From positions 62,001 through 126,000 of the forward strand of contig JAPXFQ010001502.1 in assembly GCA_028564705.1 (NCBI GenBank): a stretch of 64,000 nt of DNA, given 5' to 3'. The notes under the pieces were generated by a model. That model saw only the letters and a program-made list of their open reading frames with translations, had not been told where the DNA came from and searched no databases. Shown here one piece after another: positions 21,143 through 31,540 of this stretch (position 1 is the stretch's first letter; every line of letters starts with the position of its first letter). Source of the DNA: Apricaphanius iberus (Eukaryota > Chordata > Actinopteri > Cyprinodontiformes > Aphaniidae). A program made the translations under genes and the position numbers.

Positions 21143-24100
21143 TCAGGTTTTTATGCACAGAATTATGATTAAAGGAACCATGAAGAAGATGTAAGTCGTG
21201 ACAACAGCTCCTCTCAGTGGGGAGTGTTTGACAGCTGAAATGAGAGAAGAAGAAAACCAGTAATTTTTCAGTGTGAATATTTATAACTAAGAATGAATCT
21301 ATTACAAATACTTAGCAGAGAACAGCATTCTAACTACCATTAGGGTGGACAAAAAGTGAGCACCTTCCTTTAAGTCCAGTATTTTGTGGATCAGCACATA
21401 CAATTATCTACTCTAAACTAATTTAAATAATTTAAAGCTAATGTGCAATAAGAAGCCAAATTGAAAAAGTAAGTACACCCCCTGAAAAACCATCTTGTAA
21501 AGCCTATTCAGCAGCAATAACTGTTTATTCAGTTCAATTCACTTTTATTTATATAGCCCCAATTCACAACAAATGTCGTTTCAGGGCACTTTACAAAAAA
21601 GTCATTTCAATACAATTATACAAACATTCCAATCAGTTAAAAGTTTTGTATGTAAGGAATCCCAGCAGATTGCATGAAGTCGTTGACTTGTGGTTGGGCG
21701 CCATTTATTCTACTTTTATTTATAGTCGCTGCTTCGTTTGGGGATCCTTTTGGGTCCTGTGGCTGCAGAACAAGCCCAAATCATCAGCCCTCCACCACCG
21801 TGCATTTGGGTGGATGGCAGGTTATTAATGTTTGATATGGTGTGTTTAGTTTTGAAACATAGCGCTGTCCAACATGGCCACATGTCTCTACTTTGGTGTC
21901 ATCTGTCAGAAGGATATTGGTCAGGGAAAGGATGACCTGTTATGTTCAATGTAAAAAATGGAGACTTTCTCTTACCTTCCAAGCAAACTACAGCTTATTT
22001 TTCTCATTGCAGAAATATTAATTTTTACATATAACATCTTAACCCCTTGAGGTTTTTTTGTGTGATTCTATTGACTGCTGGGTTTCCATTAATCGAATAT
22101 TTTTTGCTTTTTTTATTAACTTTGAGAAAACAAAATCTTAAGGCTGTTTGTCATTTGTACAGATTCACACCTCTGACCACTTGATGCAAATGTGCAAATA
22201 TTTTCAACTCTCCAGTAACACATTGGTATTGTGGCCTATACCATTCTAATGTACTCTTATCTGTATCAGTTGGTTAACCTAACACCATGAACCATTACTT
22301 AAAATGTGGAAACTCCTGAGTAATTTCACAGAAAATGTGTATTTTTCATTTGACATTTTAGTCTTGTGGTCAATTTTAGTAATATTTTATTTTTGAATCT
22401 AATTCACCATCATTTGTTGTATCAAGCAGTGGAAAACATAAACCCTATCGCAATTCATTGCAATTTTTTTGTGTGGTAGAAGAATTGGCATTGGTACTCG
22501 GTATCAACAAGTACTCAGATCCAAGTATTGGTACCTGTTCGAAAAAAGTGGTATTGTTGCATCCCTATAAATTATTGAAAAAAGTTTCCTAAACACTGAT
22601 TCAATGTATTACACTGACCAGGAGCTCACTAAATGCCCTCCAAAGAGCCCAATGTGTGCCAAAGACCTACGCCTTCCTCCAAAATTTTACTGATCTGGAA
22701 AGAGTTCGTTCAGAGAGTGTTTTCGACTTCTGATCGCTCCAGTACGAGAAATGTTTTCTCGTTTAAAAACTTTGGCTGGAGGGATCTATAAAAATATTTA
22801 ATTTCAGTCTCCACATGGCAGCAGAGCGCAGATTCAGCCTCCAGATCAACATCTAAACCACCATGAGAAGTCATCTGTCTGAGGCAAAAACCTAAACCTC
22901 ATGACAATAACCTCTGCAGCAATCCCACTATTTGATTATGGATGGATGGGAGAGCATTTCAGTTCAATGCTGTGCAGGAACTGCATCAGGTATATTAAGA
23001 GCTAGTCCGAAAAAGGGTTAGGCCGGGGTTGGCTCGGAACGGACACAGGTAATGGAAACAAGCCAAAAGCTACCCGTTCCATACCGTACTGGTACTAGTA
23101 GTAATGGGGCATTAGTGCATTAATTTCATTTTTTTTTCCCTGTTCAGGTTGTTTGGATTGAATATTATTTAAAATGATTTTAAAAGAAATACTATTGAAT
23201 GGGTATCAACTTGTCAGATGATTTCAGGAGACATGCACCAAACCCCGGCACACAGGATTTAAACACTGATGTATATAGGTAGATTATGAGATTAGTCCTT
23301 TACAAAATCCAAATCTCTTTCATGATTTGTAGTTCAAGTCAATTATGTTCAAGTAAATGTAAAAAAGTTTAAGATAAAGTCATCGTCGGGTTTTTGCAGG
23401 TAAGACAGAGTGGCAAAAAAAGGTGAGATGAAGTTGTTTATTTGGCGAGGTAAAATGAAATAAACACTAGGGATTAACAGATAGGGAACAAGATGGCAGA
23501 AAAACAGAAAATTTCAGCGAGTTGTGACTGAGTGAAAAATGCTTAAATAGTGAGGAGGGAATGAGAAACCTGAGCAAATTAATCTAAATGAGAAAGGAAG
23601 AACAACCCAGAGGTAACTAAGATGAAGCAGATCTAGAAGAAGAATAAAGCCACCTATGAGAAAGTAAAAGCATTAATAAACATAACAGGAAGCAGAGAGG
23701 AAGAAAAGGGAACAGAAATGTTCATTTTTTAAAGAACTTAAATCACAGAACAATAGTACTATTGAGAAAAGTAATACAAAGCTGACAGAAGAAAAAAATG
23801 AGATATAGAAATAGCTAAAAAAAATTAAAACAATGAAGTAGAGTAGAAGTATTTACAGAACCTAACATATACTAAAAACGAATGTTTTAAGACCTAAGTA
23901 AATAAATAAGGAACGGCCAAATCAGAGTAAAAAAACCTGAGGGGAAAAAACAGGGAAATGAGAAAACATGGAAGAAGAAAAACATACAAACAGTAAGAAG
24001 AAAACTCAAATGACAAACACCTTTTGGATTATTTTCTAATTTGAAGCAATACATAGTCGTAAAACAAAACAGGAGGATGTGTAAGGTTCTGACAGAGCAG

Positions 24101-25298
24101 GCTGAAGTTACCTGAGGAGGAAAGGGATTTTGATTCATATATAGGGGAGGGCCAATCATCATCATCATCACTGTAACCAGTATAGTTGTAATCAGCATAG
24201 TAGCCTTCATTCATATCTTCATTATATTCGTCCTCTGGTAGACTGACAGCAACACCTAGAGAAGCTGTAAAAGGAACAAGTTAGAACTACCCAAACTAAA
24301 TATGCAAATGTCTGCAGCTACTTCACTTAAAAGAACAAAACATGGAAAGTTTTCAGATTTGTTTCTCAGCTAAATTAACCTGATGAAAACAATGTCATCA
24401 GATTTCTAGAAATCATAACTTTACAAGAGATTAAAAGTAAATTAGTGCAGCAGAATATTGGTTTAATGGTTGTTTTATCGAAAACTGTGTTCCTTCTATA
24501 AACAAGGATGAGGCTCCAGTCTGAGTAAGCGTTGAATATATTTTATTATGGCCAGCACTATATATGAGCCCCTCTGGGGAAAAGCTAAAACTCTCCTTCA
24601 CCTCAGATCATGTCTGCACGCTCTCAGCTCTGCTTCTGCTTTCTGTCTCAATGTCATGTTTTCCCTGCAAGGTTAACGAAAACACTCTTCACAGCCCAGG
24701 AGTCACTAAGTTAAATGAGATTAATTGAAAAGCCTCTTCACTGACTCTGATAATCATGCCATATTGCCCAGATGCCTTTAGTATTAATAACTTACTCAAT
24801 CAATTGAAATAACCTTGAGATATTTTCAAGACGAAAAAATTTATGGTTTTTAGCCACAGTCTTTCACCTCTAGCTTCCTACCAGAAATAAGTATAAGATA
24901 AGTATCTTGAAAACCAAGGAAGCCAGCAAATGCGTCAGAGAGAATGTTGAGTGGAAAACAGATCTCTGTTAAATCCAATTTGTTGAAATTAAAAGAATCA
25001 GGTAGAAAAGAATTTCTACCTGATTTATCAACCCTCCACCCCACCTGAATTCAGGTCACCCCTAAATTCGAATCACTTGTTCGAGGTACATTTGCAGGCA
25101 TTTCCTAAAAATGTTCTCAAAATCCACCAGCTCGTTATGTGGCTGACTAACAGACAAAGAAATGCAGGGATAAAAACAAATTCCTTGGTGGAGGTAGCCA
25201 TGCAAACCAAGACATTGCTGTCCATCTGAAGTAGAGAAGAATGGAGAGGTTTAGGTTAACTCACCCAGGAAGCAGAGCAGAAACAACAGGTTCATCAT
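21143..25298 (-). CDS. Gene B: small acidic Tyr-rich secreted/membrane protein (89 aa)
   Basis: Three exons with consistent phases: 25298-25265 (MMNLLFLLCFL, signal peptide), 24255-24112 and 21234-21143 (stop TGA). Exon 2 encodes an ectodomain of about 48 residues that is unusually acidic and tyrosine-rich: LPEDEYNEDMNEGYYADYNY, then TGYSDDDDDW, then Ser-rich SKSLSSS. Exon 3 gives AVKHSPLRGAVVTTYIFFMV followed by PLIIILCIKT, a C-terminal hydrophobic segment with almost nothing after it. That fits a GPI-attachment signal or a tail-less membrane span. The layout resembles small GPI-anchored glycoproteins such as CD52, but I claim no homology. Gene D has the same length and exon plan. AATAAA lies just after the stop. 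Two consecutive ATGs are present; the first is taken. Confidence 0.55.
21525..21690 (-). mobile_element. L2/Maui-like LINE 3' tail
   Basis: It contains TTCAATTCACTTTTATTTAT followed by AAGTCATTTCAATAC, the same family as 33485-33645. It interrupts sequence that is continuous in the duplicated unit at about 30500. Confidence 0.65.
22050..24000. other. Gene B intron 2: transposon debris
   Basis: This sequence has no counterpart in the much shorter gene D intron 2. It includes a GGTACTCGGTATCAACAAGT..TTGTTGCATCCCT motif at 22490-22570, also found in part at 42500-42575, and a hAT-MITE-like CGTTCCATACCGTACTGGTA stretch near 23085. No exons were seen. Confidence 0.4.
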
Positions 25299-25330
25299 TA
25301 TGGTTCAACCTGTCTCCTGTAGTTTTATGT
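24020..25330. repeat. Segmental duplication, 5' unit of gene B (partner 27070-28640)
   Basis: Exon 1, exon 2 and the intron are shared with copy C at high identity, for example CTTCACCTCAGATCATGTCT and CAGCCCAGGAGTCACTAAG in both introns. Confidence 0.85.
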
Positions 25331-25361
25331 TCTAACAGTGAGCTGTGAGTAACAACAAGGA

Positions 25362-25372
25362 GTCTGCAGTTT
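25362..25372 (-). promoter_or_regulatory. Conserved AAACTGC element upstream of gene B
   Basis: AAACTGCAGAC on the minus strand, 65-75 bases upstream of the ATG, in the same position as in A, C and D. The adjacent TATA position here reads AAAGAAATGG and is a poor TATA box. Confidence 0.35.
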
Positions 25373-26129
25373 CCATTTCTTTTGTTTTTGTTCCTTTTCT
25401 TGTAAACCTCTTCCTGTTTTTTAAAAATGTACTGTCTGGGATGCCCATCTTAACCACTACGTCACGCGACGGCCCATGTTTAGAGAACGCAGTCCTCAAA
25501 GCCGTTGTCCCAGGTTCAATTCCACCCCGTGGACATTTTTGCCAAAAGTCTCTTCCCCCACTTCTCTCCCCTTTTTCTTACCTTGTCAGTAAAATTAGAT
25601 AATAGAAATATGAGTAGATCAAGGTCATATAGTGACATGTTTAAGGTTTATATGGCCTATAATGGAGGAAATTTCAACTATGTTAACTGTCAACTATGCT
25701 ACCCATCAAGTGTAACACAGTTGTTCTCTCCTCTTTTCATAATGCGTCCCTTCATCTGTGTTACTTTGTTGTCAACTGTGTCACATGTGATTTTTGTGCC
25801 ATAATTTGTTTAAATGTTGGCTGTTAGACAAACAACCCCAAAAACACTGAAGAATAGACTAAAGAACTTGTAAAAAAAAACGTTTTATAACATATTTAGT
25901 ATTTCATTCATGTTTTCTATGACACAACTTTTGTCTGTAACACAGTTGACAAAATAATGAATCAGATGTTTATTTTGATTGAAATATTTAAGTAATCATT
26001 TGAGCTTAAGCTTGCCAATTAATGAATTTAGCACATTCTAGTGATATATTATGGAAACAAATAGAATATTTAGCAGAAACGCAAACTGATTTCTTCTGTT
26101 TTGGTCTGAGGCTCCACCCACAAGCTATC

Positions 26130-27050
26130 TACAAATCACGAAGTCAGTAGAGTTTCCTCATCCGGGTTGCCAGCTCTGCTCTGTTTACCACAGCTGAAGC
26201 TCGAACGTTACGGACAAAACATGTATAACGTTACGAAACCAAAAAGACCTCGTTATCAATCCGAAATACGTCGTGACAAAGTCTGCCTTTGAATGATGGA
26301 GACGGCTGAAAATGGAGAAGAATTTGAATACAGACGTCAACATCGCCAATTTTCTCCTGGACAGGTAAGATTCACCTATGTTGGGCTAACTTACTTGTAC
26401 TTAATGTACATTTACATTTCAAATATTCACGACAGTCGAACAAAGTTATGCATGTTCATGGAAAGTAACGTTACGTTAGCGCATATGGAGGAGATTGGTC
26501 ATCAAATTGAAAAGGTAAGGAATTGTTTGGGAGATAAAAACGACGAGTCGTCATTGCTAACATTAGCATCAGGGCCCGTTTCTTTGTCATTATGCTGAAC
26601 TGTCGAGGAAAACAACAGCACGTCGATTCTGGCAATGTGAAACGTAATGGAGACGTATTGAGTAGCTTATACCTCTGTAAAAATAATTCCTCATTCGTTC
26701 TTCGCGTACATTGTGGACTACACATGCTGCAAGTTAACCTGTATGACCATTGCTAATGTTATTTAGTTGGGGTCAGCCGTTCCTGCTGGATCCCGCAGCA
26801 GCTGGCAACCTCGAGTCAGGAAGTGATACACAGTTCTACTGTATTTTGAATGTAATGGCAGTACCGCTTTTGGCCACAATCCTACATACGTTTCCTTTCA
26901 TTTTTTCAAATAGGTTACCTGCAATAATATTAATATCCAGCAGGTGTCAGTAGACCAGCACAGTAGCAACTCCGTAGTATCAATACAGTTAAGGCAATGT
27001 GTTGAAACGGTACATGAGGCCTCATCTACCCATCACTAGTTTTCTGTTAT
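26130..27050. repeat. Interspersed repeat upstream of gene B
   Basis: The part 26905-27045 (CAGCAGGTGTCAGTAGACCA..CATGAGGCCTCATCTACCCA) recurs at 42365-42500. It is a dispersed element; class not determined. Confidence 0.5.
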
Positions 27051-27164
27051 CAGTTTCATTAAAGTTAATATATAAAGATGGGATTTCCTGTTAAAATCAG
27101 TATCATGTTTTGGATTATTTTCTTAATTTGAAGTATTAAATAATCATAGCCTGAACTTCTGTAA

Positions 27165-27196
27165 AAAAAGAAAAAAAAAAAAAAAAAAAAGAAGAA
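27165..27196. repeat. A-rich tract next to a SINE/LINE-like tail
   Basis: A-rich tract followed at 27210-27290 by TTTATATAGTGCTTTTTGAG ACCCTCAAAGCGCTTTAC, a common fish retroposon tail. It was inserted just downstream of the C exon 2 donor and is absent from the B copy. Confidence 0.6.
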
Positions 27197-27332
27197 AAAA
27201 AAATTATAATAATAATGATGGATTGCATTTATATAGTGCTTTTTGAGACCCTCAAAGCGCTTTACAATTCCATTATTCATTCACTCTCACATTCTCACCT
27301 CACTCTGTTCTGACAGACCAGACTGACGTTAC

Positions 27333-28530
27333 CTGAGGAGGAAAGGGATTTTGGATTATATACAGGGGTGGAAGACTCCTCTTCAGCTTCATCTACATCA
27401 AAATAGTCCCCTACAGTGGTGGTCAAATCACCCAAAACAGGGAAATCAAACACTTCAGGCACATTGTCCCATCGTATATTGACAGCCACACCTAGAGAAG
27501 CTGTAAAAGTCACAAGTACAAGAACTACCCAAACAAAATATGCAAATGTCTGCAACTTCACTTAAAAAAAAAAAAAACATGGAAAGTTTTCAGATTTGTT
27601 TCTTAGCTAAATTAATCTGATTAAAACAATGTCATCAGATTTCTAGAACTCATAATTAAGAACTTTAAAAGAGATTCAAAGTAACTTAGTGCAGCAGAAT
27701 ATTGGTTTACTGGTTATGTTATGGAAAACTATGTGTTCTTTCTATAAACAAGGATGAGGCTCCAGTTTGAATCAGTATTTTATATATTGTTTTATGGCCA
27801 GCCATTTACATGAGCCCCTCTTGGGAAAAGCTCAAATTCTCCTTCACCTCAGATCATGTCTGCACGCTCTCAGCTCTGCTTCTGGTTTCTGTCTCAATGT
27901 TATGTCTTCCCTGCAAGCTAAACGAAAACACTCCTCCCAGCCCAGGAGTCACTAAGTTAAATGAGAGTAAATGAAAAGCCTCTTCACTGACTCTGATAAT
28001 TATACCATATTGCCCAGATGCCTTTATTAATAATTAGACAACATAAACAACCTAAAAACAAGACTAGAGAATATTGGCGATTAAAAAGTGTCTTGCAAAG
28101 AAAGCAACGCAGCAGATGGGTCACACAGAATGTTGAAGGGAAAAACAGAGCTCTGTTCAATCCAGTTTGGTGAAACGAAAAGAATATGGTAAAGAAGAAC
28201 TTGGAGAGAGCAGACCACCATTGAGGTAGCTCAGCACCAGCTTCAACCCGAATTTTGGATCACCCTTAAAATTTTTATGACTTGTTCCTGGTTCCATTGT
28301 GGGCATTTCTGGAAGATTTAATCAAAATCCACCAATAAGTTCTCGAGTTATGTTTCTAACTAACAGACAAACAAAACCTGGTGAAAAGATCACCTCCTAC
28401 CTCTGCGGAGGGAACGATACAAACCAAGGAATGGCCGGCTACCTGAAGTAGAGAACAATAGAGACGATTAGATAAACTCACCCAGGAAGCCCAGGAAGCA
28501 GAGCAAAACCAACAGCCTAATCGTTATGGT
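27333..28530 (-). pseudogene. Copy C: duplicate of the gene B 5' half, start codon changed
   Basis: Exon 2 (27491-27333) is intact with AG/GT sites and phases 1-1. It encodes VAVNIRWDNVPEVFDFPVLG, then an acidic GDYFDVDEAEEE segment, and ends NPKSLSSSG like B. The homologous first exon (about 28530-28482, donor G/GTGAGT) retains the hydrophobic frame RLLVLLCFLGFL. The position of the gene A ATG is ATT here, and the two ATGs of gene B are absent. No in-frame ATG precedes it before a TGA. No terminal exon lies between 27333 and gene B. Either this is a pseudogene, or exon 2 is spliced from another promoter to the downstream B exons, which the phases allow. Confidence 0.55.
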
Positions 28531-28580
28531 TCACATTGTGTTCTTATATTCTAAGAATTAGCTGTGATCTTAAACAAGAA

Positions 28581-28604
28581 GTCAGCAGTTTGTATTTTTA
28601 TATG
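28581..28604 (-). promoter_or_regulatory. Copy C core promoter candidate
   Basis: Minus-strand CATATAAAAATA (28604-28593) followed by AAACTGCTGAC (28591-28581). This is the best TATA box of the four and lies about 65 bases upstream of the mutated start. Confidence 0.45.
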
Positions 28605-28699
28605 CCTTTGTTTTTGTTCATTTTTTTGTCATAAACCTCTTCTCTTCTTCTCCTTTTTTTTTCTCTTTTTTTTTAAAACCTGCAGTCCGGAGGATTTAT

Positions 28700-29900
28700 T
28701 TATGTATCAAAGTTTGATATATCTTTAAAAACGATAGTGGGGTTCAGTACTTTGATAAAAGGCTAATGCTCCACAACATTTGTTACGTTGAGGGGCGTGG
28801 CCAAGTGTGGAGGATGAGGGGGGGGTCGTGGGGGTGTGGTCTGGAAGACAGTCATTGCTTAACTGTAGCAAGAGGCAATCGAGCTCCGTAATCCCTCTAT
28901 TTACCCACGGTAAAGGGAGAAATAAGGTCTCTTCTCTGCCATCCACCATAGGTTAAGAGAGGCTTTGTGGAGCGCAGCAGCCAAACGCTGTATCAGTGTG
29001 AGCCTTTTGCTCAGGGTGCTGAGTCAGCGCTGTCTGAAGCCAGCAGCACGCATAGCAAGCAAGCACAGAGAGCATAGCGCTAGCATCTACGCTAAGTAGC
29101 TTTGGAGGGAAGTACCTCAGCTTTTGTTTCCTTATTCACGGTGTGTTTAAAACATATAGGTTATAACTTATGGCTTTAAACCACTTCGACGTTGTGGTCC
29201 TCCAAAGTGCGATATATGGATTTCAGCTTACCCTGTTTCTGTCAGTATGCTCTGTGTGCACACGTAGCACACAAGATGAGCAGTGTCAACTCGTGTCACA
29301 GTGCGAGTGTGTGTGAGAGAGGGAGGCCGTCTCTCTGAGACCGTGTCTGTGACGTAGACATGAACGCTCATATACCAGGCTCAGCCAATGACAACAATTC
29401 AGATGCAGTACCCCACAATGACCATGAACAGCAGCACTAGTGGGAAAACGTTGCCTGGTTTTAGGAGTCTGAATGTTAGCTGCAAGATTTTGATGCTGGA
29501 CCTCATGAAAAGTGGGGGTAAAGACAGGGATGTAGCACTAAAATGTAGGTTGTCATCGTATTTTTAACATTTCAACATATCCAACATTTTGCACAGCCTT
29601 GTTTCTAAGTTGTATTTCTACAAATCTGTAAAAAAAATGTGTAAATTTGGGGGTTTTACATTTTAGATATATAAAAACATGTCTTGTTGCCAAATCATCT
29701 TGAAGTAGTATAAAAACTGTACAATAAAAAACAAGTAATAACAGAAACAAAACATTGGACAACATTGTTTATTTAAATTTTAAACTTACAGTATTTTCTT
29801 TAAAATGTCATATCATAAAATGTTGACTAGAAACCAAGGATTCACTCAATAAAACATAATTTTATTTACTTTCAATAAACCTAAACCCATACTGTACCAG
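28700..29900. other. Spacer between C and D
   Basis: No exons recognised. 28960-29340 is unusually rich in GC and CAGC/AGCGCTAGC-type motifs and looks like a DNA-transposon relic. 29560-29900 is AT-rich. Confidence 0.35.
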
Positions 29901-29969
29901 AAAAATGTATTATAGTTGCCGTTCCCTACAGAATTAACCATTATTTGGAGTGTTTTATTACAGTTTAAT

Positions 29970-31540
29970 TGTTTAATTTAATCAGCAAGGTTACAATTCA
30001 TATAACATCACCCGGACAAATAGTGGAACATTGTAGCCTCAGTTTTTCCTTATTATTATTTTCAGGCTTTCATGCACAGAATTAGGATTACATGAATCAA
30101 GAAGAGGATGTAAATTGTAGCAACAGCTCCTCTCAGTGGTGAGTGTTTGAAAGCTGAAAGGAGAGAAGAAGAAAACTGCGTCATGTTTTCTGTCAACTTC
30201 AGCTGAGCAACAGGGTTTTATATTTCAGTGTTCAGTTTGAGTATTTATAAAGCACAATGTACTTTTTGAATACTTAACAGAGAACAGCATTGAAACTACA
30301 GTTAGGAGGGACAGAAAGTAAGTACACCTTCCTTCATGTCCAGGATTTTCAAGACATACAGTTATATGCCGTTAACTCATTTAAATCTAAGTTAAAGCGT
30401 AATATGAAGCCAAAATGAAAAATAAGTGCACACAGAAGTAAGTACGCCTACTGATAAACTATCTTTTAAACCACATTCACCACCAGTAACTCTTTTTATT
30501 CTGCCTTTAGATGTAGTTGTTACTTTATTTGGGGCCTTGAGATCCTTTGGGATCCTGTGGCTGAAGAACTAGCCCAAATCATCAGCCCTCCACCTGCGTG
30601 CATTTGAGTGGATAGGATTTTATTTCTGTATAATGTGTTAAGTTTCAAAAATAGTGCTGTCCAACATGGCCACACACCTCTACTTTGGTGTCATCTGTCA
30701 GCAGGACGTTGGTCCAGAGAAAAGATGACCTGTTATGTTCTTTGTAGAGACAAAACATTTTCTCTTGCCTTCAAAGCAAACGAAACTTTATCATTTCTTG
30801 CAGAAGTATGAACATGTAACATCTTAACTGGAGCCTGTTTTGTTTTCTTTTTTTGTAATTTCTCTAAATATTAAACTGTCCGCAGGCAATTCGGAAATGG
30901 CAGAAAAAGCGAAAACCTGGACCAAAAGTCTTCAGAATACCAGGAGTCCAGTTTTGCATGATTCAAACGAGACAGGGTTATATGAATAGCCAATAGAGTC
31001 GAGTATCTCCTCAAATATTTCAGCTGTTTCGATGCAGCTATTGTATATTTTGAAACTACTGCTACATGTAACGTTTAAATACCCAATGACTTCTCTGCCC
31101 CATCGGTCAGTCTGAATTAATGCATCAAACTAATCCTAGCATGAGGTTCTGCAAGCTTTAGCAGATCAGGTCGAGGTTTACCTGATGATGAAAGGGAGCT
31201 TGAACTGTTTGCAGGTGTGGTGGGTTCTAGTTGCGTGGCACTGTCTCCAGAAGACTCCATTTCCCCAGGTGTGTCTGAATAATCTTCGTCATCTGCCGGT
31301 ATTGAAGCGACGACAACACCTACAGAAGCTGGAAAAGGTACAAGTTAAAACAAAACGTGCAAATGTCTGCAGTTAATCTCTCCTTTTAAAACATGGCAAA
31401 TATTCTCGAAATCAATTTGAGTGTGCAAAACCAGAATTACTTTGCATAAACTTTCAAAAGTTCCTAAATAAGTGCTTCATGAGATCAAAGATAACTTTGT
31501 GCAGCATTATGTTGGTTCTCTGATAACCTTATCACATTTC
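29970..31540. repeat. Segmental duplication, gene D unit (partners 21040-21990 and 24020-24480)
   Basis: Terminal exon, flank, exon 2 and the adjoining intron (ATGCAAATGTCTGCAG-like block) match the gene B unit. The exon 2 to exon 3 distance is only 1 kb here against 2.9 kb in B. Confidence 0.75.

Larger units (their letters stand above)
21040..21990. repeat. Segmental duplication, 3' unit of gene B (partner 29970-30830)
   Basis: The terminal exon and about 750 bp of flank are shared with the gene D unit, including a Tc1-like stretch (GTCCAACATGGCCACA..CTCTACTTTGGTGTCATCTGTC). The B copy alone carries an L2 tail at about 21525-21690. Confidence 0.8.

Noticed and set aside
27295..27561. 88-codon minus frame giving a signal-peptide-like N-terminus to C exon 2
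   Set aside because: It begins with GTG, not ATG, and runs through the intron and acceptor. The homologous B sequence is intronic.
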